DNA of 64,000 bases from Virgisporangium aliadipatigenens (GCF_016863615.1 NZ_BOPF01000034.1:62001-126000), one strand, 5' to 3'. Shown: positions 26,816 to 36,209, counted from the first letter of the stretch. The notes: a model not told the origin generated them from the letters alone. Numbers and translations: made by a program.

Positions 26816-27343
26816 TCAGTCGTCGCGCAGTGCCGCCGCCGCGTGGGTGACCTCGGTCCGCAGCGCCTCCACCAGGCGGCACAGCCCGGCGCTCGCCCCG
26901 CCGGCCCCGTCGACCGCCGCCGTGATCCCGGTGATCGTCTCGTCCATCCGACGGATGCCGGCGGTGGCCCGTTCGAGCGCGGTGACGGCCTCGTCGACGG
27001 CCCGCAGCAGGGCGTCGACCCGGTCGGGGACGGCCGCCTCGTCGGCCGGAGGGTCGGTCGGGAGGCCGAAGCCGCGCCACGTCCCGCCGCCGTGCGCGGC
27101 CACGATGGTGGCGTTGAGCGCGAGCAGCCGGGTCTGCGCGGACACCTGGGAGATGAGGCCGACGGCCGAACGGATGTCGGCGGTGGCGGTGCGCAGCGCC
27201 TCCACGGTGCCGAGTGCGCGCCCCGACTCGACGGTGGCGTCCCGGGCCAGGGCGGCGAGGCCGCGCGCCGAGGCGCCCAGCTCGGTGGCGGCCGTCGCGA
27301 CCCGCTCGGCCGCGTCGAGCACCGCCCGTTCCGTCGCGCGCAT
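26816..27343 (-). CDS. Orphan soluble methyl-accepting-chemotaxis-like signalling domain
   Basis: The 175-residue protein is nearly all helical. ISQVSAQTRLLALNATIVAAHGG closely follows the hairpin-tip consensus of chemoreceptors (I..I..QTNLLALNA.IEAARAGE), but the Glu and the GRGFAVVA end are altered (GGGTWRGFGLP). There is no membrane segment or ligand domain, and no che genes are near. It may be a small coiled-coil signalling adaptor; the function is unknown. Confidence 0.7.
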   Translation of the reverse strand: MRATERAVLDAAERVATAATELGASARGLAALARDATVESGRALGTVEALRTATADIRSAVGLISQVSAQTRLLALNATIVAAHGGGTWRGFGLPTDPPADEAAVPDRVDALLRAVDEAVTALERATAGIRRMDETITGITAAVDGAGGASAGLCRLVEALRTEVTHAAAALRDD

Positions 27344-27399
27344 CTGACCCCCGTCCGCAGGACCGCGGTACCGAGTGTAGATCTAAATTTCCAGTCCGA

Positions 27400-27416
27400 C
27401 GCTGAAACTTCCAGCG
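27400..27416. promoter_or_regulatory. Palindromic operator upstream of the GH10-CBM2 gene
   Basis: CGCTGAAACTTCCAGCG is a 17-bp near-perfect palindrome around a central C, with perfect 5-bp outer arms. GAAA...TTTC-type palindromes are typical LacI-family operators near actinomycete xylanase genes. It lies about 130 bp before the xylanase start at 27545 and about 57 bp before the divergent MCP-like gene. Confidence 0.55.
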
Positions 27417-27502
27417 GTCTGTCTGACGTTTTCCCAGGTAGAGCGCGCTGAGCATGTTTCGGCCGGGTACGAACGTCGATTTGCCCGCCCGCCCGCCGCT
27501 AG

Positions 27503-28936
<1,434 letters not shown>

Positions 28937-28958
28937 AGCCCCACGCGAGCTGCCGGCG

Positions 28959-28990
28959 CCCGTCTGTCGTGTGTGGACGGACGGGCGTCG
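28959..28990. terminator. Imperfect hairpin after the GH10-CBM2 gene
   Basis: CGCCCGTC pairs with GACGGGCG across a short internal segment, with partial extension of the stem. It lies 22 bp past the stop and before the DUF664 gene. It is weaker than the other hairpins listed. Confidence 0.5.
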
Positions 28991-29039
28991 TGCGCAATTG
29001 CGGTGGCGGGCCGGTCCGTCGCCCGGCAAGGATGCGGGA

Positions 29040-29597
29040 ATGACCTCGGACGAGCCCGGCCGCTGGACCAAGTCCACCGTTTACGCCGACATGTGGGTCG
29101 ACCCCGCCGACGACCCACGGGAGACCGGCGTCGCGTACGTCGACGAGCGCACCACGCTGCGCGACTTCCTGCACCGCTACCGGCGCACGCTGGAGCTGAA
29201 GTGCGCGGATCTGGACGCCGCGCAGCTGGCCAGCCGTTCGGTGCCGCCGTCGACCATGTCGCTGCTCGGCCTGGTGCGCCACCTCGCGGAGGTGGAGCGC
29301 GGCTGGTTCCGCCGCCGGCTCGCCGGCGCGGACGCGCCGTACCTGTACGGTCCGGGGGAGGAGGCGTGGGACGGGGCGTCCGCCGATCCCGCCGTCGTCG
29401 CGGACGCGTGGGCCGCGTGGCGGGCCGAGGTGGATTTCGCGGAACGCCTTGTCGACGCCGCTCCCGACCTGGGTCCCACCGGCCCCACCGGCCTCCCGCT
29501 GCGGCAGGTGCTGGTGCACATGATCGAGGAGTACGCGCGCCACTGCGGCCACGCCGACCTGCTGCGCGAACGGATCGACGGCCGGATCGGCCAGTAG
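29040..29597 (+). CDS. DinB/DUF664 family protein
   Basis: The 185-residue product matches the DUF664 branch of the DinB-like four-helix bundle: YVDERTTLRDFLHRYRRTLELKCADLDAAQLASRSVPPSTMSLLGLVRHLAEVERGWFRR and VLVHMIEEYARHCGHADLLRERIDG. Histidines in RHLAEVE, VHMIEEYARHCGH form the usual metal site. Relatives are thiol-dependent (mycothiol) transferases, but many are uncharacterised; the substrate is unknown. Confidence 0.87.
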   Translation: MTSDEPGRWTKSTVYADMWVDPADDPRETGVAYVDERTTLRDFLHRYRRTLELKCADLDAAQLASRSVPPSTMSLLGLVRHLAEVERGWFRRRLAGADAPYLYGPGEEAWDGASADPAVVADAWAAWRAEVDFAERLVDAAPDLGPTGPTGLPLRQVLVHMIEEYARHCGHADLLRERIDGRIGQ

Positions 29598-29630
29598 CTT
29601 TTCCGCGCCCGCGCACGGCAGAGTGGGGGC

Positions 29631-30731
29631 ATGAGACGCGCGCTGGCCGCCCTGACGCTCGGGGCGTTCGCGACGATCGGGGTGGACCTGATCGGGGCGG
29701 GCCAGCGGCTGTGGCCCCTGGTGCCGAGCGCGCTCTTCGCCGCGGCGGCGATCGCCGGGTTCCAATGGGTGGCGCGGCGCGGGCGGGCCGGGGCGTACGC
29801 GTACGTCGTCGTCCAGATGCTGCTCGGCTTCATCGTCTTCGTCGGCGCGCGGTCGTACGTCGGCGCGACGCTGTTCCTCGTGGTGCTGGTGAGCCAGAGC
29901 GTGCTGCTGTTGCCCTGGCGGGCGGCGGCGGTGGTGGTCGGTGTGGTGCCGTTCTACCACGTCGGGATGGCGTGGCGGGACGGGCTGCGCGAGGGGCTGG
30001 GACTGCTGGCGGCCGGGCTGTTCACGGCGTTCGTGACGAAGCTGCTGATGCGCGAACAGCGGTCGCGGGCCGAACTGGCCGAGGCGCACAGACGGCTGCG
30101 CGAGTACGCCGTCCAGGCGGAAGGGCTCGCCGTCGTGCGGGAGCGCAACCGGGTGGCCCGCGACATCCACGACGGGCTGGGCCATTCGCTGACGGTCGTC
30201 CAGATGCAGATCAAGGCGGCGCGCGCGGTGCTGGCGGCGGACGCGGCCCGCGCGGACGCGGTGCTGTCCAAGGCGCAGTCCCAGGCGGAGACGGCGTTGC
30301 GCGACGTTCGCCGTTCCGTCGGAGCTTTGCGGGAACCGGAGTCGCGCGCACCGCTACCGGACGCCCTCCGGGCCCTGGCGGAGGAGGCCTCGGCGGCCGG
30401 CGTGCCCACGGGCCTGGACGTCGTAGGGGAGGCCCGCCCGCTGGCTCCCGCGGCGACGGAGTCGTTGTACCGTGCGGCCCAGGAGGGCCTGACGAACGTC
30501 CGCAAGCACGCCGCCGCCACCCGCGCCGACCTGACCCTGGACTACACGCACGCCGCGAACGTCCGCCTGGAGGTGCGCGATGACGGCACCGGAGTGTCCG
30601 ATGTGGACGGTGCGCGGGGCGGCTTCGGACTGCTCGGCATCGAGGAGCGCACCGCGCACGCCGGCGGAACGATGACGCTGGAATCGTTGCCCGGCAAGGG
30701 TTACACGCTCCGCGTGGAGGTGCCCGGATGA
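29631..30731 (+). CDS. Two-component sensor histidine kinase (pair 3)
   Basis: The 366-residue protein has four to five membrane helices (about 5-135), HisKA_3 with H180 in RVARDIHDGLGHSLTVVQMQIKAARAVL, and HATPase_c with AAQEGLTNVRKHAAATRADLTLDY and GFGLLGIEERTAHAGG. It is the third kinase of this class within 20 kb. The response regulator gene overlaps by 4 nt. Confidence 0.92.
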   Translation: MRRALAALTLGAFATIGVDLIGAGQRLWPLVPSALFAAAAIAGFQWVARRGRAGAYAYVVVQMLLGFIVFVGARSYVGATLFLVVLVSQSVLLLPWRAAAVVVGVVPFYHVGMAWRDGLREGLGLLAAGLFTAFVTKLLMREQRSRAELAEAHRRLREYAVQAEGLAVVRERNRVARDIHDGLGHSLTVVQMQIKAARAVLAADAARADAVLSKAQSQAETALRDVRRSVGALREPESRAPLPDALRALAEEASAAGVPTGLDVVGEARPLAPAATESLYRAAQEGLTNVRKHAAATRADLTLDYTHAANVRLEVRDDGTGVSDVDGARGGFGLLGIEERTAHAGGTMTLESLPGKGYTLRVEVPG

Positions 30732-31369
30732 CGCGGGTGCTGCTCGTCGACGACCAGTCGCTCTTCCGCGAGGCGCTCGCGGTGCTGCTGAGCGTGCACG
30801 AGGACATCGAGGTCGTCGGGGAGGCCGGCAACGGCGAGGAGGCGCTGCGCCGCGCCGCCGAACTGGCACCCGACGTGGTGCTGATGGACCTGCGCATGCC
30901 GGTGCTCGACGGGATCGCCGCGACCCGCCGCCTGCGTGCCGAACGCCCCGGCGCGCGGGTGATCGCGCTGACGACGTTCGACGACGACGCGGACGTGTTC
31001 GCGGCGTTGCGCGCCGGCGCGGTCGGCTACCTGCTCAAGGACGTCTCCTCCGAACGCCTCGTCGAGGCCGTTCGGGCGGCCGCACGCGACGAGTCCGTGC
31101 TCCAGCCGTCCGTGGCGGCCAAGGTGGTGGCGGCGTTCGCGCGCCTGCCGGACGAGCCGCCGCCGGTCACGTCACCGCTGTCCGACCGCGAACTCGACGT
31201 CGTGCGGCTGCTCGCCGGGGGGCACAGCAACCGGGAGATCGCGGCGGCGCTGTTCCTCGCCGAGGGCACCGTCAAGAACCACGTCACGAACGTGCTGGGC
31301 AAGCTCGGTGCGCGCGACCGGACGCAGGCGGCGCTGCGGGCCCGTGCGCTGGGGCTGCTGGGACCATGA
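30728..31369 (+). CDS. NarL-family response regulator (pair 3)
   Basis: The ATG overlaps the kinase stop. The 213-residue protein has the receiver (DD at 8-9, D54 in VVLMDLRMPVLDG) and the HTH (LSDRELDVVRLLAGGHSNREIAAALFLAEGTVKNHVTNVLGKLG). The small membrane protein gene at 31428 follows after 58 bp and may be its target. Confidence 0.94.
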   Translation: MTRVLLVDDQSLFREALAVLLSVHEDIEVVGEAGNGEEALRRAAELAPDVVLMDLRMPVLDGIAATRRLRAERPGARVIALTTFDDDADVFAALRAGAVGYLLKDVSSERLVEAVRAAARDESVLQPSVAAKVVAAFARLPDEPPPVTSPLSDRELDVVRLLAGGHSNREIAAALFLAEGTVKNHVTNVLGKLGARDRTQAALRARALGLLGP

Positions 31370-31427
31370 CCCGGGTCATGACGTTCGGCACGTGCGCGCG
31401 GCCGGCCGGTTCGACACCCTGTGCGGC

Positions 31428-31829
31428 ATGACCGATACGACTTCGCTTCGTTCCCGCTCCTACCTTCGCTTCGCGGGCCACTACGTGGAGATGGTGGTGG
31501 CCATGTTCGTCGGCATGTTCGTGCTGGCGCCGGTGTGGTCGTTCGCGGCGCCCGGACTCGTGGCGCGCGACGACGTGGGGGCGTTGGTGATGGCGTTCGA
31601 CATGACGGTGGGCATGGTGCTGTGGATGCGGGTGCGTCGGCACGCGTGGCGGCCGATCGTGGAGATGTCGGTGGCGATGGTGGCGCCGTTCGTGGTGCTG
31701 CTCGTGCCGTACTGGCTGGGCGCCGTCTCCGGGGAGACGCTGATGATGGCCGGGCACACGCTGATGTTCGCGACGATGCTCCTGGCGATGCTGCTGCGCC
31801 CGGCCGAGTACCTGCACCACCGCCACTGA
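31428..31829 (+). CDS. Small four-helix membrane protein of unknown function
   Basis: The 133-residue product has about four membrane helices (MVVAMFVGMFVLAPVW, GALVMAFDMTVGMVLWM, PIVEMSVAMVAPFVVLLVPYW, MAGHTLMFATMLLAMLL) and is rich in methionine. I do not assign a function. It follows response regulator 3 and is followed at once by a 71-bp palindromic repeat that could end its transcript. Confidence 0.75.
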   Translation: MTDTTSLRSRSYLRFAGHYVEMVVAMFVGMFVLAPVWSFAAPGLVARDDVGALVMAFDMTVGMVLWMRVRRHAWRPIVEMSVAMVAPFVVLLVPYWLGAVSGETLMMAGHTLMFATMLLAMLLRPAEYLHHRH

Positions 31830-31834
31830 CCGTG

Positions 31835-31905
31835 CGATCTTGCAGTTGTGGCGCCCGACCTGCGGCCTTCGGTGGGGATTTGTCGCAGCCACAACTGCAA
31901 GATCG
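31835..31905. repeat. 71-bp palindromic repeat, copy 1
   Basis: CGATCTTGCAGTTGTGGC at 31835-31852 is repeated exactly in inverted form at 31888-31905. A second 71-bp element with the same arms lies at 34956-35026 in the opposite orientation; the shared part extends about 28 bp at one end to include GCGACAAATC. Copy 1 lies 5 bp after the membrane protein stop and just before the ribokinase stop, so it can act as a terminator. Confidence 0.88.
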
Positions 31906-31914
31906 GCGAGCGGG

Positions 31915-32778
31915 TCAGCCCCGGGCGCCGGCCACCCCCACGGACCGCGCGGCCGCGCGGTTGCCGGCCAGGGCCGCGGCCAGCAGGTCGGCCCCGGCGG
32001 CCACCGCTGCGGCGAGCGTGCCGACGAAGACGTCGCCGGCGCCCGTGGTGTCCACGACGTCGGCCGGTTCGCCGGGCACCACCGTCTCGACGGTGTCCCC
32101 GGTGACGACCACGCACCCGGCCCCGCCCAGCGTCACCACGACCGAACGCGCCCCGGTCGCCCGCAGCACCGCGGCGGCGAGCGTGCTGCCCTCGGGAAGC
32201 GGCCCGCCGAGCAGGTCGTGCGCCTCGTGCTCGTTGACGATGAGCGGGTCGGCGGCGGCGAGCGTGGCCGGTGCGAGCGGCACCACGGGCGCGTCGCTGA
32301 CGACCAGCCGGGCCCCGCGCGTGGCGGCCGCCGTCGCCGCCGCGTCGACCGCCGCCGGCCCGATCTCCGCCTGGGCCACCACGACGTCGCCCTCGCGCAG
32401 GTTGTCGCGCAGCGCCGACAGGGCGCCGTCGAGCCGCCGGTTGGCGCCGGGCACGACGACGATGGAGTTCTCCCCGTCGGGTGTCAGGACGATGAACGCG
32501 AGCCCGGTCGGCGCGTCGTCCAGCACGGCCACCGGTCCGGTCCGCACCCCCGCCGCGTCGAGCGCCGCCAGCTGGGCGCGCCCGAGGTCGTCGGCGCCGA
32601 CCGCGCCGATCATCGTGACGCGGCCACCCGCCCGGGCCGCCGCGACGGCCTGGTTGGCGCCCTTGCCGCCGGGGGAGCGACGCAGTTCGCTCGCGAGGAC
32701 CGTCTCGCCGCCGGTGGGGCGGTGCGGCACGACGGTGGTCAGGTCAGCGTTGATCGAACCGACGACGTAGATCGCCAA
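31915..32778 (-). CDS. Ribokinase-like PfkB sugar kinase
   Basis: A TTG at 32778 with AAGGA before it gives 287 residues. The PfkB motifs are clear: N-terminal GSINADL, GGKGANQAVAAARAGG, and C-terminal DTTGAGDVFVGTLAAAVA, which holds the catalytic Asp. Ribokinases phosphorylate D-ribose or related pentoses in the cytoplasm. It stands alone, with no ribose importer near, so the sugar is uncertain. Confidence 0.9.
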   Translation of the reverse strand: MAIYVVGSINADLTTVVPHRPTGGETVLASELRRSPGGKGANQAVAAARAGGRVTMIGAVGADDLGRAQLAALDAAGVRTGPVAVLDDAPTGLAFIVLTPDGENSIVVVPGANRRLDGALSALRDNLREGDVVVAQAEIGPAAVDAAATAAATRGARLVVSDAPVVPLAPATLAAADPLIVNEHEAHDLLGGPLPEGSTLAAAVLRATGARSVVVTLGGAGCVVVTGDTVETVVPGEPADVVDTTGAGDVFVGTLAAAVAAGADLLAAALAGNRAAARSVGVAGARG

Positions 32779-32912
32779 GGCGCGTCCTTCCCGGTGGGGC
32801 GGTGCGCCGAGCCTAACCGGCCGCCCGGATCCCGATCGCGCGCCGCACCGCGTCGACGGAGCGCTGTGCGGGTAATTGAAAAGACAGCGTCCGCCGGGTT
32901 GGTCATCATCGG

Positions 32913-33563
32913 GTGATGGTGACACCCGCGCAGCTGTGGCCCCCGTTCGCGTTGAGCGTCCACTGTGGACACATCCGGCTGAGCGCCGTCACGGACGCGG
33001 ACATCGGACCGCTGGCCGCACTGGCGCTCGGGGGTGTGCACGAGCCGGGGCGGATGCCGTTCGCGTTCCCGTGGACGGAGGCGCCGAAGGAGGAGCTTCC
33101 CTCCCGCATGGCCGCCTACTACTGGCGCAAGCGGGCGACGTTCTCCCCGGAGGAATGGACCCTCGACCTGGTGGTCCGCGTGGACGGTGAGATCGTCGGG
33201 GTCCAGGGCTTCTCGGCGAAGGACTACGCGGTCGTGCGCACCGGCGAGACCGGATCCTGGCTGGGCCAGCGGTTCCAGGGCAAGGGCATCGGCACGGCCA
33301 TGCGCCGCACGGTCTGCGCGCTCTTCTTCGACCACCTCGGCGCGGCCGAGATCACGTCGGCGGCGTTCCTCGACAACCCGGCCTCGCTGGCGGTGAGCCG
33401 CAAGGTCGGCTATGTCGACAACGGCACGTCGCGCTGGCGGCGGCGGCCCGGCGAGCTGGCCATGCTGCGCCGGCTGGTGCTCACCCCGGAGCGCTTCGTC
33501 CGGCCGGAACACCCGTTGACCGTCGAGGGCATCACGGAGGTACGCGCCGCGATCGGCCTGTAG
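32913..33563 (+). CDS. GNAT-family acetyltransferase (RimJ/RimL type)
   Basis: The 216-residue product (GTG 32913 or ATG 32916) has the GNAT core: IRLSAVTDADIGPLAAL, LVVRVDGEIVGVQGFSAKDY, the acetyl-CoA loop GSWLGQRFQGKGIGTAMRRTVCALFFDHLGA, and AFLDNPASLAVSRKVGYVDNG. Relatives acetylate protein N-termini or small amines. A TCCACTGTGGA 11-mer lies in the gene at 32959. The formyltransferase gene starts 10 bp downstream. Confidence 0.88.
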   Translation: MMVTPAQLWPPFALSVHCGHIRLSAVTDADIGPLAALALGGVHEPGRMPFAFPWTEAPKEELPSRMAAYYWRKRATFSPEEWTLDLVVRVDGEIVGVQGFSAKDYAVVRTGETGSWLGQRFQGKGIGTAMRRTVCALFFDHLGAAEITSAAFLDNPASLAVSRKVGYVDNGTSRWRRRPGELAMLRRLVLTPERFVRPEHPLTVEGITEVRAAIGL

Positions 33564-33573
33564 CGTGCGGTAG

Positions 33574-34338
33574 GTGGCCCGAATTGTCCTGATCACGCCG
33601 GGTGGCTTCCGGGGCCGGCTGCTGCTGGACCGCTTCCGCCGGCGGGGCGTGCCGCTCGACGCGGTGGTGTTCCTCGCCGGCGACTGGGAACGGCCGTGGC
33701 CGACCCTGCGGCGCACGCTGCACTTCCACCGCCGCTGGCGGGGCATCCGGACCAGCGGCGGCCTCGCCGGCGCACGGCTGCGCCGGGACCTGGTGCGGCT
33801 CGCGCCGGACTGCGTTCTGCTCGGCGGCTGCGGCCTCCTGCCGGCCGAACTCATCGACGCGGTCGCGGTGCCGGTGCTCAACACCCATCCGGCGCTGCTG
33901 CCGTGGATGCGCGGCAGCGGGGTGGTCGGCTACTCGCTCGCCGAGGGGATACCGCTCGGGGCCACGGTGCACCGCGTCGACGCGGGGATCGACACCGGCG
34001 CGATCGTCGTGCGGCGGCCGATGCCGGTGCCGTCGGGTCCGCTCTCGCTCTGGTATCTGGAACGGGCTGCCGACGTGTTCGCGGCGGATCTCATGGTCGA
34101 CGCCGTTGTTGGCCTGCGGCGCGGTGAACTCCCGGCGGGTGTGCCGCAGGCGGCGCGGTTCCCGCTGCACACTCTCGCCGGAGCGGCGGCGGCCCGGCCG
34201 GCGCACGAGGCGCTGGCGCGGGCCGGCCGGGCGGGCGAACTGTGGCGTCAGAACGAGGCGCCGATCGCCTTCGGCTCCCCGGCGGTGCGGGCCAGTTCCT
34301 CCTGGGTGCCGAGTGTCTCGATGGCCGGCGGGACGTAG
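33574..34338 (+). CDS. Formyltransferase-family protein
   Basis: The 254-residue product (GTG start) keeps the catalytic triad of the PurN/Fmt fold: N103 and H105 in VLNTHPALLP and D140 in HRVDAGIDTGAIVV. The substrate is unknown; relatives act on sugar nucleotides, amino acids or tRNA-bound methionine. The C-terminal 30 residues run over an opposite-strand 44-codon gene, which suggests this tail is not essential or that the small gene is compact. It is probably cotranscribed with the acetyltransferase 10 bp upstream. Confidence 0.8.
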   Translation: MARIVLITPGGFRGRLLLDRFRRRGVPLDAVVFLAGDWERPWPTLRRTLHFHRRWRGIRTSGGLAGARLRRDLVRLAPDCVLLGGCGLLPAELIDAVAVPVLNTHPALLPWMRGSGVVGYSLAEGIPLGATVHRVDAGIDTGAIVVRRPMPVPSGPLSLWYLERAADVFAADLMVDAVVGLRRGELPAGVPQAARFPLHTLAGAAAARPAHEALARAGRAGELWRQNEAPIAFGSPAVRASSSWVPSVSMAGGT

Positions 34339-34382
34339 TCGGCGTCCAGCGTGATCTCGCGTTCCTCAACGATCGTGGTCAT
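34248..34382 (-). CDS. 44-residue peptide with a RiPP-type leader
   Basis: A reverse-strand frame encodes 44 residues starting MTTIVEERE. Its middle part, YVPPAIETLGTQEELARTAG, fits the lasso-type leader pattern YxxPxLxxxGxFxxxTxG recognised by PqqD-like (RRE) proteins, with Thr two residues before a Gly. The last ten residues, GEPKAIGASF, would be the core; they lack Asp/Glu at positions 7-9, so a normal lasso ring is not expected. No RRE, protease or cyclase gene is near. The gene overlaps the end of the formyltransferase and is divergent from an HPr-kinase-like gene. Confidence 0.55.
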   Translation of the reverse strand: MTTIVEEREITLDADYVPPAIETLGTQEELARTAGEPKAIGASF

Positions 34383-34434
34383 GGCGCCAAGGTACCGCGA
34401 CGTATGAGTTTTTGTCCGTATATGTTCTTTAATC

Positions 34435-35397
34435 GTGGAGCACTGCGGCGCCTTCGGCTTTCGGCTCGATCCCCACCTCTTCGGCCGCCGCTACCTGCAT
34501 ACCGCCGCGCCGGACTGGCCGGCCCTGGAGGTGCGCGTCGGCGACCCGCCGGAGGGCTGGCGGGAGGTGTTCGCCGGCGACGGATGGGCGGTGCGGGTCC
34601 GGCGGGGCGGGGAGGCCGTCTGGTGGACGGGCGGGGCGGTGCACCGCCCCGACAGCCGCGTGCACCCGATGCTGTCGCTCGTCGTCTGCGCCGCCACCCT
34701 CGAACGCGGCGGCGACTGCCTGCACGCCGGCGCCGTGCACACGCCCGACGGGGTGGTCGCCGTGCTCGCCCCGTCCGGCGGCGGGAAGACCTCGACGATG
34801 GCGTACCTCGCCTTCGAGGCCGGGCTGGACGTGCTCACCGACGACCACCTGAACCTGCGCGACGGCGTGGCCCACGCCGGGCCCGGCTGCCTGGACCTCC
34901 GCCCGGACGCGGCCGCCCGCCTGGGCTTCGCTTCCGCTCCCGGTGGGGACTTCGCCGATCTTGCAGTTGTGGCGGCGACAAATCAGGCTCGGACCGGATA
35001 CGCCGGGCACCACAACTGCAAGATCGCCGTGCGCGGGCCGGGGGCCGTGCGCGGGCCGGAGGCGGGTGGCGAGGTTGTGCGGGGCGGGGAGCGGGTCCGG
35101 CTGGAGCTTCCGGCGCCGCGCACCCTCGCCGCGCCCGTCGTCCGGACGGTCGTGCTCGAGTGGGGCGACTCCGAGCGGGTCGATCCCGTGCCGCCCCGGG
35201 AACGCCTCGCCCTGCTGTGTGCCGCCCGCACCGCGCCCCTCGTCCCGGGCGGGCTCGCGGTGCCGCTGGCCCTGGCCGCGCTGCCGATGCACCGGGTGAC
35301 CAGGCGGCGCACGTTCGGCACGCTCCCGTGGACGGCTCGGGCCGTGCTGACCGGGTCCACAGTGGAACGTCCCTGGTGGAGTGCCGCCGGAACGTAG
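34435..35397 (+). CDS. HPr-kinase-like P-loop protein carrying an in-frame repeat insertion
   Basis: The 320-residue product (GTG start) has the HprK C-terminal fold: LHAGAVHTPDGVVAVLAPSGGGKTS (Walker A around G115-T119) and VLTDDHLNL (acidic pair near 136-137). Such stand-alone kinases sit in some RiPP clusters, where they phosphorylate a C-terminal serine of the peptide. Residues about 174-198 are encoded by the 71-bp palindromic repeat, followed by a VRGPGAVRGPEAG stretch; neither belongs to the family. The frame stays open, so the protein may still fold, but this could be an inactivated gene. The upstream region is unusually AT-rich. Confidence 0.75.
   Translation: MEHCGAFGFRLDPHLFGRRYLHTAAPDWPALEVRVGDPPEGWREVFAGDGWAVRVRRGGEAVWWTGGAVHRPDSRVHPMLSLVVCAATLERGGDCLHAGAVHTPDGVVAVLAPSGGGKTSTMAYLAFEAGLDVLTDDHLNLRDGVAHAGPGCLDLRPDAAARLGFASAPGGDFADLAVVAATNQARTGYAGHHNCKIAVRGPGAVRGPEAGGEVVRGGERVRLELPAPRTLAAPVVRTVVLEWGDSERVDPVPPRERLALLCAARTAPLVPGGLAVPLALAALPMHRVTRRRTFGTLPWTARAVLTGSTVERPWWSAAGT
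34956..35026. repeat. 71-bp palindromic repeat, copy 2, inside a coding sequence
   Basis: The arm CGATCTTGCAGTTGTGGC (34956-34973) is matched by a 17-bp inverted arm at 35010-35026. The element has the same 71-bp length as copy 1 and is in the opposite orientation. It is read through as DLAVVAATNQARTGYAGHHN and following residues of the HPr-kinase-like protein. The reading frame survives the insertion. Confidence 0.88.
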
Positions 35398-35407
35398 GAT
35401 CGCGCGC

Positions 35408-35749
35408 ATGGTGGACCTGTTCGGCGGGATCCGGGTGCGCGACTACGCGACCGCGCTCGCCTGGTACGAACGCCTCTTCGGCGGCCCGCCGGCGTTCGTG
35501 CCCAACGACGTCGAGGCCGTCTGGGAGGTGGCCGAGCACCGCTACCTCTACATCGAGGTCAACCCGGAGCACGCCGGCCACGCCCTGCACACGCTCTTCG
35601 TCGAGGACCTGGACGCGGTGGTGGCGGCGATCGGCGCCCGCGGCATCGAGCCCGCCGGGCGCGAGACCTACGGCAACGGCGTGCGCAAGGTGACGTTCCG
35701 GGACCCGGACGGCAACGAGATCGGCTACGGCGGGGGCCCGGAGGCCTGA
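35408..35749 (+). CDS. VOC-family (glyoxalase/bleomycin-resistance-like) protein
   Basis: The 113-residue product has the paired beta-alpha-beta-beta-beta modules of the VOC fold: GGIRVRDYATALAWYERLFGG, HRYLYIEVNPEHAG, HTLFVEDLDAVVAAIGARG and VRKVTFRDPDGNEIGYG. The terminal Glu of the last strand (NEIGYG) is a usual metal ligand. The substrate is unknown. The last 25 bp overlap the convergent STAS gene. Confidence 0.87.
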   Translation: MVDLFGGIRVRDYATALAWYERLFGGPPAFVPNDVEAVWEVAEHRYLYIEVNPEHAGHALHTLFVEDLDAVVAAIGARGIEPAGRETYGNGVRKVTFRDPDGNEIGYGGGPEA

Positions 35750-36060
35750 GCGAGGCTGCTGTACATCTCGAACACCTCGTGCAGCCCGGTCACCTCGAAC
35801 GGCCGCCGGATCCGTTCGTCGGGGCAGAGCACCCCGAAGCGGCCGCCGGCCGTGGTGGCCCGACGGTGCACGGCGATGAGCGCGTTGAGCACCGCCGAGT
35901 CGACGAACGTGGTGGCGCTCAGGTCGACGACCAGGTGGGTGGCCCCGCCCTCGAGCGCGTCGTACAGGTACGTGCGCAGGTCGGCGGCCGTGGCGAGGTC
36001 GGCGTCCTCGTGCACGGTGACCACCGTGAGCGGCCCGGACACGCGGGTCGTCAGTTCCAT
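35725..36060 (-). CDS. STAS-domain anti-sigma factor antagonist
   Basis: From MELTTRVS (36060, with GGAGG before it) the product is 111 residues, one STAS domain of SpoIIAA/RsbV type. S55 in TTFVDSAVLNALI is the phosphorylation site. Such proteins release a sigma factor by binding an RsbW-like kinase when unphosphorylated. No kinase or sigma factor gene is near, so it is a stand-alone antagonist. Confidence 0.9.
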   Translation of the reverse strand: MELTTRVSGPLTVVTVHEDADLATAADLRTYLYDALEGGATHLVVDLSATTFVDSAVLNALIAVHRRATTAGGRFGVLCPDERIRRPFEVTGLHEVFEMYSSLAQASGPPP

Positions 36061-36209
36061 TCCACCTCCTCCGACGGTACATAGTTGCATTCCGGCAAAC
36101 ATTTGTGTGACGGGCCCCCGCACCGCTCTCCACTCGACCGCCACCTGATCGACCGTTATGGTTCTCCTGACTGCGATGTCGGCAAACGGGGGCACGGGGA
36201 GGGCCGACG

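Noticed and set aside
34248-34382. Classical lasso peptide precursor
   Set aside because: The leader fits, but the core GEPKAIGASF has no Asp or Glu at positions 7-9 to close a macrolactam ring, and no asparagine-synthetase-like cyclase is near. It is kept only as a RiPP-like peptide.
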